DNA from: Perkinsus marinus ATCC 50983
Taxonomy: Eukaryota; Perkinsozoa; Perkinsida; Perkinsidae
Length of the DNA: 38,359 bases
Reading direction: 5' to 3'
Assembly: GCF_000006405.1 (NCBI RefSeq)
Contig: NW_003204538.1
Location: 123,587-161,945 of the forward strand
Numbering within the stretch: the stretch's first letter is position 1; each line of letters starts with the position of its first letter. The notes beneath the pieces were generated by a model. That model worked only from the letters and a program-made list of their open reading frames with translations. It did not search any database and was not told the origin of the DNA. Shown here piece after piece: positions 13,761-25,140 of the stretch. The position numbers and the translations under genes are program-made.

Positions 13761-14260
13761 TTACTGTTTGGCTTTAGGATTACGTAGTACCATGATAACT
13801 GAATCACCTCTAAGGAACATCTTACTTACAAACCTAGTATAAGTATAATAACTAGTATCCTACCAATCATCATCATTGTACTATTACCTATCCTTGTTAA
13901 CAGGCTTCTTATTAGATCCACCTTTGGGTACTTCTGTCCACAACTCCCGTACCTATTTAGTTATTATAAAGGCTGGATTAATAATTGTTGAGTATTACAT
14001 TCTCTAATACCATATTGAAGTGCCTATCAAATGCCTTCACCCTACCCAAGATCTTCCTGTTATTACGGCAATTGATGAGTACCTATAAACAGCGAAAGCG
14101 GCGTAGATAGAACAATAAGTGGTAATCTAGCAGCTACTTCTACTACTACCTGACTGTTCTCTTCACATGCCTTCGTAAGAAGACTTAAAGGCCCAGTCTC
14201 GAATTTATCGCGATTCACCTCATCAACATCAGTAGTCTGATTGGTAGTGGTATCAGCCAT
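13761..14260 (-). CDS. SNRPD2: Small nuclear ribonucleoprotein Sm D2
   Basis: Sm D2 is one of seven Sm proteins forming the ring on U1, U2, U4 and U5 snRNAs. Four exons (14260-14150, 14082-13999, 13952-13888, 13833-13761) join in phase into 110 residues; the human protein has 118. Sm1 motif residues are clear: [29 protein letters not shown] and [17 protein letters not shown]. Sm2 follows as [17 protein letters not shown]. Introns are 67, 46 and 54 nt. Intron 1 starts GTAGTAGTAG directly after SQ. The start is the first ATG (MADTT), giving the usual short N-terminal extension. The stop of PUS7 lies 138 bp upstream on the same strand. Confidence 0.96.
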
Positions 14261-14398
14261 AGTACTGCTGTACAACAGGATCACACTGTATTTCAATGAG
14301 GAGTGGTATAACGATATTCAATGAATAGATGGAAAGAGTATTATCGTTGGATGTTGTTGTTATTGTTGGTAAATGGAGTACAGTAGCACTAATGATGA

Positions 14399-17300
14399 TC
14401 ATTTGTTGTTAGTCTGTATAATAGAATCACTAATCTGCATAGAGTTACGTGAAGTGTCCTGTCGGGTCAACTCACGTAATGCCATTGTCAAGTATGTACC
14501 TAGGAATAATGATCATGTTGATAATACTATATTATTATCATGCTCGTTATTACCAGATTTAAGAGTAGTCTTGAATACAATACTGTATGTACCTTCTAAT
14601 ACTGCCTTATCCTTATCGCCATTCAACTTTTCTTCAGTATAATCCCTCTTAGTGATATTATCGATATCAGTCGGTATTAATGTCTATATAATGATTATGA
14701 TATTCATAAGTAGTACTATACATCGATTACTCTATTGAGTGCCATTTCTGGTTGTATAAGTTCATATTCAACATCCTCTGCCTTTTCAAGGATATTCCTA
14801 TAGGATCCAGGTAAGTTGAAGACACCACCACTACTTCTACACGACTTCAAGTCCTGTAATGATAAACCCAATTCCTTCATGGTAAAATCCTCGTACCTAA
14901 TACCACATGTCTTACACATCTACCATACTAGTAGTAGTACTCACCATTGATTCATATTTATTGGGTATTGTGTATTATCCCCAGGAAGAGGTAAGACTAC
15001 ATCATATATGCTATATGATGATATATTATCACACGTTATATGCACAACCTAATGATAATGATAGTAATGATAATCATACCTCTATCGCCCCTTACTTCCC
15101 TCTCTTCCTTGCTATGCTGCTGCTCACCACAGTTTTCACTATCATCATCATCATGAGATCTGTCCAAACCATCTTCAGTAGTAGTGGTATTATCATCATA
15201 ACTAGAATGAGGTCTACATATACAAACATCATCAATATATGTAACTCTGCTGCCCTTCCTATGTACTCATCAGTTTCTATATCCTCTCCTTCTTGTGTTG
15301 TTGTTGTTGTATTGATAATACAATATCCCCTACCACAATGGTTGGGCCATAGGTAGATATCCTGTGACTCACTGCATGATTCCATATGAAGGATTGTAAC
15401 TGATATTGGTTCTTCCTGTAGTAGTAGTAGTATGAGGGTATAGTATTACAGAGTGTACATACAAGGATAAGGTGGGTGTAGGTAATTGCTGTAATGCAGC
15501 TAAATAACCATTGGGATCTAGATATAGGCATTACTACTACCACTATAGATCATCTACTTACCTTTAGCTAATAAGGTCATTATCTTCCTCTCAATATGCA
15601 TCATCCTAGGCATGAGCTTAAGAGATTTAACAGGATCATTATCGATAAGGTATGCCCTCCTTGCTGCATCCATCGACATATCAGTATGAGTATTCTCATC
15701 ATCATTCATTATTGTAGCATGATCAACTTCTGAACATTATACAAACCCTATAGCATTATCAGTACATATGTCGTATACCTTCATCATGTTGTAATAATGC
15801 CTTATCGTTGGATTCTCCCATTATAAGCCTAACAGCCTTTTGCCAATGACCAGCAATCATAGCCTGTCCTATCTGATAAGTCCTGGTTAACTGTGTACCT
15901 ATAAATAGTCTGTAGATATGATAATAGTATTATCATTGTTATTACCAAAACGTTGCATACCAAAGTAGTTAATAAAGCCTTTAGTTGATAGGGCATTGAA
16001 TGCTCTATCAAGATCATCAGTATTAGGACAATCCTTGATACCTCTCAATGCTACATAAAAACGATTACCATACAGCATACCTATAGGATAATACTATCAT
16101 CATCATAATCAATGACTATCATCGTCATCATTACTACCTAGAGAAAGCTTTTGTGATGAGTAATGGAAATCGGAAAGCCTCGTAAATTTATCCCAATGCC
16201 TAAGATGCCATAATATGCAGCAAGATGATAATATTGTTATTATTACCCACTGAGCATAGCCCGTTTAAGTTGATCTATATAAGTCCTCCACATACATACT
16301 TGTTGAACAGTACATCCTCTACGATCCTATATATACACTATAATCATCATCATGTAAAAGTAGTAGTAGTGTACCTTAGTTCCTGCTACTGTAAAAGCCT
16401 TAGTATTCTTCTTTCCCATTGCTCTAGCTATAGATGATATTGCCTGAGCTGTATCCCTATTCTCCTTATACATGTTAAAGTATAGATAATCAGGTTGGTC
16501 TTTAGGCCAGGGATCATAACGTGCTTGGGGTAAGTCTTCATCATGTTGATGTTGATCGCCACTTATTCCTCTACCCTTATTTCTCCCTCTCTTCCCATCA
16601 CGACGACGCCTCTTCTTACTCTTACTACCCACCACCTCCTCCTCCTTCTCCTCCTCTACTGCTGCTGCCAGCTCTCTAGCTCGTCTAATATAAAACCTCA
16701 CTGATAGTAGTACAAATTCAGGTACTACTTACTTTTGACCAATTGTAAAGTCCTTCTTGATCCAAACCCTAATTTGATGTTTATTATCATTATCAGTAGT
16801 GGGATCAACAGTATCAGTAATAAACAAGCCTTGAGGGAACTGTGTTTTAACTAATCTAAGTATATAATGATGATAGTAACTTCTAATAATTGATAATACT
16901 ACTCATGGACACTAGTCCTCCCTAGCTTATCCTGTATAGTGCTACCATCTAACAAGCAGTACTTAGGAGCAGTATCTTGGATAAAGAGTTCCCATCATGA
17001 TGATAATGATGATGAGTGTATTACCATTTCTTGGGGTCTTCAGGAATGAGATAAACCTATCTTTATCCTCTTCTGTTAAACTAGCCTCAATAGCCTGTAG
17101 TTGCTTATCAGTAATATCATATTCTGGTCCCCTAGTATCAGTAATGATCATAACTATCACTAAGTGTAGTATTACAATGCATTCTGTAGATCTTCCTCCT
17201 TCTCCTTCTTCTCCCTTATCTCTCGTATAATCTTATCCTTGGTCCATAGTTTGGTAAGGTGTACTGGTGATGATGATGATGATCCTTGTGGTATCTCATA

Positions 17301-17517
17301 TCTACATATCATCATAACAACAAGACCAAGATGGTAGTATTACACATGAAAGTCTTGGAATCGATGTTTGAACAGACAAGGTAGACTAATATGGTCCCCA
17401 TTACTATCATCCAGATAAAGGCTAATACCCACTGAAAAACATGACTACTCTAGCCGATTACATACTCAAGATACTACCTTCTTCTTCACTAGGAGGTAAT
17501 GTACAGTCTACCACCAT
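14399..17517 (-). CDS. PUS7: PUS7 / TruD-family tRNA and mRNA pseudouridine synthase
   Basis: Isomerises uridine to pseudouridine in tRNA (position 13), U2 snRNA and mRNA. The first ATG (17515-17517) gives MVVDCTLPPSEEE, spliced in phase to VGISLYLDD and CLFKHRFQDFHVYEI, the N-terminal TruD signature. WPKDQPDYLYFNMYKENRDT leads to the active-site motif GTK|DRRGCTVQQ; a 48-nt intron (16327-16374) separates Lys from the catalytic Asp (16324-16326). NYFGMQRFG lies at 15944-15970 and QSFIWNHAVSHRI near 15400. The C-terminus has FNLPGSYRNI, IPTDIDNI and TYLTMALRELTRQDTS, ending at TGA 14399-14401. A Lys/Arg-rich insert (KSKKRRRRDGKRGRNKGRG) precedes the WPK motif and may be a nuclear signal. Roughly a dozen exons are separated by introns of about 45-60 nt. 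It is head-to-head with the P5A ATPase gene. Confidence 0.95.
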
Positions 17518-17712
17518 GAACCCAACAACTACAACAACAGCAATAACAACAACCACAACATTAACCTTGTCGATCAGAATGGCGTGCGCTACTCGAATCT
17601 AGGAGCTGCTTCGTCGTCCCCATCGAGTATCAATGGATAGGGACGTTTGTTGTTGCTGCATTGTTGCTGCAGTTGTTGTTGTTGTTGTTGTTGTTTGTTG
17701 ATAGCAGTAGAC
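17518..17712. promoter_or_regulatory. Putative bidirectional promoter, PUS7 / P5A ATPase
   Basis: A 195-bp gap separates two divergent start codons, so both promoters or 5' leaders must fit here. It is CAA-repeat rich near PUS7 and TTG-rich near the ATPase. In between is an island of mixed composition (17570-17640) with CG dinucleotides that contains the shared upstream motif. No TATA box is evident. Confidence 0.5.
17570..17591 (+). promoter_or_regulatory. Shared upstream motif, copy 2
   Basis: A 22-nt block with the core AATGGCGTGCGCTA lies about 122-143 nt upstream of the P5A ATPase ATG, in gene orientation. It differs from the copy upstream of the STIMATE-like gene at two positions. The function is inferred only from placement and similarity. 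Confidence 0.45.
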
Positions 17713-19586
17713 ATGCCCAATACACTATCATCATCTCATCTAGAGTGTAGTGATGGTGGTCTAAAAGAAGTTACCCTATTGAAACGTGTATCTCCCAAAG
17801 CTACTGCTCTTACTGCTATATTTATTATACTACATGGTATAGCCGCAATGAGAGTATTTGCTACTAGTGGTGATCCTTATAAGGCAGTAGTTGATGAGCT
17901 TATACAGGATGCTATCAATAATGGTACTGTATTGGAATTATCTACACTAGAATCTACTGAAGAGAGGCCTTTACCATCTCAATGGGCACCATCCCCTACA
18001 GCAGCTTTAGCCATTGTTGGATCCTTATTGGTAATACTAAGTAGTAGTAGGTAGTAGTATACCATGATCAGGTACATGCACTGTTTGTATTAGCTCAACA
18101 TTGGTCTATACGATTCAAGACCTTAGTCCAATATAGTAGGACTAAGCGTTTGGCACCTGGGAACTACTGTCGAGTGTAATACTATAAGGTTACTCTTATG
18201 TAAGTAGTAGATATTCTTAGTACACCTCCGGAACATCAAGGGAAGGCTGATATAGTACCTCTCAAAAGGAGTCATCATAATGCCGACTTTACATTGTAAT
18301 AATAATGGTGATAGTCTTCTAGTCATGAATAGGAATTTAGGTACTTTGTATTCCAAAGACGTAAATACTGTGTAGATGATACTACTGGGGAGGTGCATAT
18401 GCTCATCTGTCCAATGAATCTACCTATTCATAAATATACTAGTAATAGTACTCTTCACACTATAGTTGTTGATATGTATGTGGTGTAGATGAGACTTCCT
18501 CGACGAAAGGGTTATCAGAGGACGAAGTCCAACGTAGACAGGATTTATATGGTCTTAATAAAGTCGACATACCAGTACCACCTTTCTATGTTCTTTACAG
18601 AGATCAGGTTATTCATACTAGTTATTATCTTTATTACGAGTGATGTTATCAGATATTAAACCCAATACCTATATTCCAGATATTATGTTGTCTACTATGG
18701 ATGATGGATGAGTATTGGTAAGTATTACTGCTCTTATTGTCATCATATGGTTTTATCATTCTTGTCCTTAGGAAATATACTATCTTCACCTTTTTATCGA
18801 TCTTTGGTATGGAAGCTGGTACTGTATTCCAAAGAAGGCGTAATTTATTAACATTGAGGAATATGGCTGGTAAAAACATAATACCGGTAATAATAATAAG
18901 AAGCACTACTACTGGATAGAAGGTATGACTAGGATTTATGGTAGATATCTGTATTAAGAGATGGTAAATGGATGAGTATTATGTCGGATCAACTTGTTCC
19001 TGGAGATCGTATTAACCTTAGTAATGATGTTATTCATGCTACAACTGATAAAGACTCCTTACCTGGTAATCACTCTGATAGTCTGCTGCTGATACTGTTG
19101 CTGTTGGTAGTATTGATAATATATAGATACTACTAATAATAGAGGAGAACAGGTTGTTATGATACCGTGTGATTGCCTTATATTACAAGGCAATGCTGTT
19201 GTTAATGAGGCATCATTAACTGGGGAATCTGTACCACAATTGAAGGATGAGATTGATACTAGTGATGATGATGATATATCTAGAATATTGGATATGACTG
19301 GTAGAGATAGGATACATATACTATTCAGTGGTACATCATTATTACAAGCCACTAATTGTACATGTATAGTATTAAGAACAGGGACACAATCAGCTCAAGG
19401 AGAGCTTACTAGGATGATTGAATTCTCTCAACAAGATGTTAGGTAAGTAGTATTACTAGTGTCATATATTATTGATCATTATACTCAGGACTGATAATAG
19501 GGATACACTTAAGCTACTATTACTATTACTATCATTCGCATTGATGGCTGTTGGTTATGTTATCAATCAGAGGATATCTGGTGAAG

Positions 19587-19641
<55 letters not shown>

Positions 19642-22600
19642 GGATCTCGTTAATGATGTATTAGGTACTGATAAGTTGACTAAGATGTCAGGCTATAAGC
19701 TACTACTAAGATGTGTTATGATTATCACTAGTGTTGTAATATTACCATCATTATCATCACTATTCATCTTACTAGTATTGTTGACCAGGTACCACCAGAA
19801 TTACCTATGCAGATGTCGTTAGCCGTGAATACAGCTTTAATGGCATTACATAAGATAGGAGTATTCTGTACAGAGCCTTATAGAGTTCCTATGGCTGGTA
19901 CTATCACACATTGTTTCTTTGATAAGACTGGTACACTTACAACTGATCAATTATCATGTACAGGGGTTGTAACAAAGGTACTAGGAATACTAGTAGTTAT
20001 TATCATCATTGTTATCATAATTATGGTAGGTATCAACAAGTGATAGTGAACCTAAAGTAGAGGATGCAGATAAGCTTAATACTGTACTATACTGTACCTG
20101 TTGTCAGTATCATACATATGCATTAGTATCTTTAGGATACTACTCGTATAGGTCTAGGGGCTAAATATGTTATTGCTGGATGTCATTCTCTTATATCTAT
20201 CAACAACAACAACAAGAAGAAGAATAAGACCAATAAGGAAGAACAATCAGGGGTTAGTAAGAGTAGTGCGGAACTATTGGGAGATCCAGTAGAGTTGGCT
20301 GGATTACAAGCTTTACATTGGTTTTATGATAGTGATAATAATACTTCTGGTAGTAAGGCTACAGTAATAGGTATTATATTATTATTATCATTATTCGTAG
20401 GTCCAATGAGTAGTGGTAATAAGATGACCCCTAAGCTCAAGATTCTCACACGGCATCATTTCTCCTCTGCATTACAGCGTATGAGTGCTGTAATTGAGCT
20501 TATTAATGAGCAGCATAAGAAGGTGATAAGTAGTAGTGGAGATAGTGATTATAGTGGTATTGATGTTAGATATGTGTAGTAAAGGGATCACCAGAGACTA
20601 TATTGGGTATGTTGAAGGATGCTCCTGATGGATATCTATCAACTTATCGTACACTTGCTAAGAAGGGTATGAGAGTATTATCAATGGCATTTAAGGAGGG
20701 ATCGTCTGATGTAAGATGTTGTTAATAATAATAACAACTATTATTATTATCTATTAGTGTGATAAGTGGCCAAGATCACGTGTAGAAGCTGATCTTGAGT
20801 TTGCTGGCTTTATCACATTTGCTTGTGATCTACGTAAAGATACTGCTACTGTCCTTAAGGTGATGAGCAACATGAGGAGTATTATGATTGAGTACCTATC
20901 TGTATACTTAGGCATTGACTGATGCTAAGATGCCGTGTATAATGTTGACTGGTGATTCAGCATTAACAGCAGCACATGTTGCTAATGAGATTGGTATATT
21001 TGATAATGATGGTAGTAAGCCTAAGTTGATGTTAACTAACGAGAGAGGTAATATGTAACTACCTAGTAGTAGTAATGATGGAGTTATTATTCAGTATGGG
21101 TAAATATAGCTACTGATGAGGTATATACTACATATACACCGTCCGTTGATGCAGTGAAACAACTTGCTAGTAGTGCTGATCTCGTTGTTGGAGGTAGTAG
21201 GTGTAGGTAGTGTTATTCATATACACTATGTACTTAGGTGATGTATTAACCCAATTGGAGGAGGAGGGGGATAAGACACTATATAATACAGCACATTATA
21301 TCAAGGTATTTGCTAGAGTATCACCACAACAGAAAGAAGAGGTAACTATACTAACTATATATGATGCTCATAATAGTAGATCATAATATAGGTAGTGAGG
21401 TTGGTTAAGAAGGTCCCTAATGAGAATGCTGTTAGTGGTGATAATATGTTACATCCTCTTATGTGTGGTGATGGTGGTAATGATGTTGGTGCTTTAAAGC
21501 AGGCTGATGTTGGTAAGTAGTAATACTACTTTCATTAGTAACCGCTCATGTTGTTGGCTAGGTGTTGCCCTTTTATCGGGCTTTGGTGACTCTAATGCAA
21601 CATCATCATCGAGTAAGCAAGAAGCCACTGATGATGGTGGTAAGCTATTGGAAGGAGAGGGAACAGCAGAGGATAAGTTGGAAGAGGATCAAAAGCTACT
21701 AGCTATGAGAGAGAGACAATTAGCAAAGGAGTATAAGACTGAGTTTAATGCTAGGAGACAAGTAAATATGATGACTATGGACTATATCATTGTATATAGG
21801 GTACTCATGTAGGTTGTGATGCAGAATCAACAAGCATGGTTCCAGGAAGAGCTTAATAAGCTTACTAATAATAATGAAGGCAATGTTGGCTTCTCTACCT
21901 ACTTTACAGCAATGAAGAATTCCTCAGCTAGGCTAAGAGCTGAGCTTACTAAGGTCATACTCATGTTGATCATAGCAGTGATAATGATGGTAATAGGTAC
22001 AAAAGGAGTTACAACAGAAGTATGGTGCTAATGCAGCTTGGGGGAGTGGCATGAATAAAGGCGGTGGTGGCATGATGGCTTCTATCATTGAGAATGCTCA
22101 GAAACAGATGCAAGATGCAGATGCTGGTGGACAACAACAACAAGAGGGTATTATTATTATTACCTATTGTGAGGTTGGTATTGAGTATTAGGTATGAAGC
22201 CTGTAGTACAGTTAGGGGATGCATCAGTAGCTGCACCCTTTACATCAAGGGCACCTAGTATAAGGAGTGTTATACAGATTATAAGGCAGGGTAGATGTAC
22301 ATTACTATTAAATGTACAAATGATGCAGATAATGATGCTTGATTCTATGGTCAGCGCGTAAGTAGCAGTAATAATGATAGTCAATTGAATATACAATTAT
22401 TATTAGATACACATTAGCTGCTGGAACCATTGAAGGTGGTAATGCTACTGAGCTACAATTGATATTCTCTGGTATATTAACAATGGTGGCGAGTATTGCC
22501 TTTAGTTATGCCAAGCCGGCTGATAGGTATTAACAACAACTACTATCATCATCATTATAATTACGATCAGATTATCGGATGTATTGCCAATACGATCGGT

Positions 22601-22695
22601 ATTCCATCCTGCGATATTCCTATCAGTGATGGCCCAAGTAGCAGTGCATCTATATGTCCTTGTTAGAGCTATGGATTTGGCGAAGACAGCTATGG

Positions 22696-22739
<44 letters not shown>

Positions 22740-23752
22740 TAGTCATAGTAGTATTGATAATATATAGGTGATGCTGCATTGGAAGAACTATATGAGTTTG
22801 AGAGGAATAGAGATGAGAAATTATCAAAGATGATGGATGATAGTGCATTCGGTGATGATATATTCTCAATGTTCAAGTAATATCTTATCATTTAGTGGTA
22901 ATAATATTACTACTACCTTCATATAGATCAGTACCATATAAGCCAAATCTCCTCAATACAGTAATGTTCCTAGTGAAGAGCTCACAACAAGTAGCCGTAC
23001 TAGTGGTCAACTATAAGGGCCGTCCCTGGATGCAAGGTACTACTAGAATCATTATCATCATACAATAATCATTGTAATAATAATAATCAGGTTATCTCGA
23101 AAACCGTGCATTATTCCTCTCAGCATTTCTCTGTGGTGCTGGCTTATTTGTAATACTCACTCTATTATCGAGTTTCCCATTGACGTGATAGGTATTAGCA
23201 TCTGGTGTAATACCAGTCCTTAACCACTTCCTAGAGCTCATGGTACTCCCTGATGACCTTAGGAATAGCGTCCTTGGTAGTAGTAGTACAATCTATATCT
23301 GGTATTGGTATTGTGTAATTAGGTATGTTATTAGCATCAACAGTTGGTATATTCCTTTTGGATAGGATAATACTAGCTATATTCGTCCCTAAGGTCTTTT
23401 ATGCATCAACAATAAAGCCCCTACTTTCTACTAAGCCTAGGGATTTTATACCACTACTTAAGACTATGGTATACGTATCTGGTAATAATGATGGTATCTA
23501 TTCCTGAATGATTATCTTGTATAGGTGGCCTCTTGATAGTACCCATAGTACTTAGTAGCCCATTGTTGATGATTGGTGCATTCTGGGCTTATCGGAAGTA
23601 ATAATCATACCCGTTTACATCATTATTGTTATAATGATAATAGATATAAGGGGATGAAGGAACAGAAGGAGCAGGAGCAGCTAATGAAGATAGATGAACA
23701 GAGGAAACAGTTAAAGAAGGGTACCGATAAGAAACCCATTGCTAACGAGTAA
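17713..23752 (+). CDS. ATP13A1: P5A-type ATPase (Spf1/ATP13A1), ER transmembrane helix dislocase
   Basis: P5A ATPases use ATP to extract mis-inserted or mistargeted transmembrane helices from the ER membrane. All core motifs are present: TGES in the actuator domain (19219-19230), PPELP in the M4 helix (19792-19806), the phosphorylation loop DKTGTLT (19921-19941), [15 protein letters not shown] and SSALQRMS in the N domain, [14 protein letters not shown], and the hinge [10 protein letters not shown] (21467-21484). The N-terminal hydrophobic pair, [14 protein letters not shown], matches the P5A-specific extension, and [18 protein letters not shown] matches the first core helices. [26 protein letters not shown] and six C-terminal helices follow, ending in a Lys/Glu/Gln-rich tail (TAA 23750-23752). 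The gene is cut into about two dozen small exons with introns mostly of 30-75 nt. It carries a 17-Ser tract in the M3-M4 lumenal loop and a Gln/Gly-rich insert before M5. The start is the ATG at 17713; the upstream Cys/Leu frame is repeat-encoded. Confidence 0.97.
19587..19641 (+). repeat. (GTA)18 microsatellite coding for a poly-Ser tract
   Basis: Eighteen GTA units plus G lie inside an exon of the P5A ATPase and are read as AGT codons, giving 17 serines. They replace a few residues of the short lumenal loop between the M3 and M4 helices, where the human protein has a short GTKDPSR segment. The tract starts with a good donor-like context (AAG|GTAGTA), but splicing it out would shift the frame. 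Confidence 0.9.
22696..22739 (+). repeat. (GTA)n microsatellite beginning at a splice donor
   Basis: About 14.7 GTA units start precisely at the inferred donor of a P5A ATPase intron (22696-22767). The exons join in phase as [15 protein letters not shown]. The intron is 72 nt, longer than most of its neighbours because of the repeat. Confidence 0.9.
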
Positions 23753-25140
23753 CAGCTTGATTATTATACTACTGACGCTGGCTACTGGGTATTCAACGTA
23801 TCGAAATACTATGGCTCACCATTATCGCTGATAGTTGCTCAACATACACGACTCACTCCACTTCTCTGTATCACTACTTCTGTGTTTATCATCATCAATT
23901 CGGGCATCATCGTCGTGATGTTGGTTTTCGGTCAAGTAGCAATTGTGTAGTACATGATATCACGAAGAGGAGGTTGCGGATAGCGAGCCCAAATACTCGG
24001 AGAAACACTCGGACTTGTAGATTCCGCCTCGATATATCTGTTCTCGGAGATTCACATTAGTGTGTGAGTGATCCGAGCTCCGAGTAGCACGGTTTTATAA
24101 GAGTAACGGCGCAACCTTAGAACATACTCAAGTTACATGGCATCATATATATCTTGAGTACCCTTTAAGATTCAGAAATGATCACGCTGATTTCATCATG
24201 TAAGACTATCCCATATTCGAAAAGATCACATGAAGGGAACGTTGGGTAGTTTTCAATTTTTTATGGAGCCCAGATGGAGAGAGTCATAAATGTTGCAGGG
24301 ACTCACTTCAGAACCATATTAGCACAACAACTTATGCTCATCTTTCATGTACAAAATTATCAATTTAAAATTATTAAACGTCACCTATTTCATTATCACT
24401 ATCATCGCTATCAAAAACCATTGCATCATCATCACCTATCACACTCTCTATGTTTCTGGAGTGTCAGTTTGTCACGTGAGATCAAAATGATTACTAAGAT
24501 TGCGTTCATTTCGAGTGCTTGGTGAAATCCAAGTCCGAATGCGATTTGCAACTCGGCACTATTATGAGGAAACGCGCTCGTACTTCTAATACACTTCGAT
24601 ACATGGGAACTAAGAAAAAAGTTTCCAAGTTGGATCTCGGATTCTTATACTTGGAGCTCGGAGGGGCTATGCGCTTTAATTGGCTTCTGGTTTCACGGAA
24701 TTTTCGACGCCTGAACAACATTCTATAGATGATGACGACGATGTTGACAACAGTTTGTGAGCTGCATGAAAGATGACTTTCCCTGAAGAATAATCATCTG
24801 TTGTGTTCTCAAGTTCTCCGCGAGCCATCATTATCCGCAGCACATTCACTAATTCCTGCACTTGGACAATACTCGAGATGCCTGTGGAAGGTGAGGTCCA
24901 TCACACGAGCTTGTACATACAATGCAAATCCCCATCGAGCTTCATAGACACATTACATTCAACGACTCTTTTGAGATGCTAGGCCTAGGCGGGTTTTTAT
25001 GGGCTAAGGACAACTTCACAGTGATCATTCACAAAATCATGTGAAGTAGTATGGCCAATTAGAGGAGGTTATTCTGGAGGGTTGCAAAAGCATATTCCTA
25101 ACTTCAGAACTCTACAACACACGATAGCTAGACAAGGGTA
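23753..25140. other. Non-coding region between convergent genes
   Basis: The P5A ATPase (plus) and GPATCH1 (minus) converge here, so this stretch should hold both 3' ends. The composition is less repeat-rich than the rest. CTCGGA/TCCGAG hexamers cluster at 23994-24086 and 24540-24665, including an inverted pair TACTCGGAG/CTCCGAGTA. The open frames present lack recognisable domains and splice structure. Confidence 0.5.
23994..24086. repeat. Inverted repeat with CTCGGA motifs
   Basis: TACTCGGAG at 23994-24002 is inverted at 24078-24086. Additional CTCGGA copies lie between, and similar motifs recur at 24540-24665. It could be a small foldback element remnant, but no target-site duplication is evident. 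Confidence 0.4.

Noticed and set aside
19587-19641. The (GTA)18 tract as an intron made only of microsatellite
   Set aside because: It begins GT and ends AG, but removing 55 nt shifts the frame and gives an early stop, whereas reading through keeps the P5A ATPase frame.
24274-24728. Short plus-strand frames in the P5A ATPase / GPATCH1 gap
   Set aside because: No recognisable motif, no phase-consistent splice partners, and overlapping frames on both strands.
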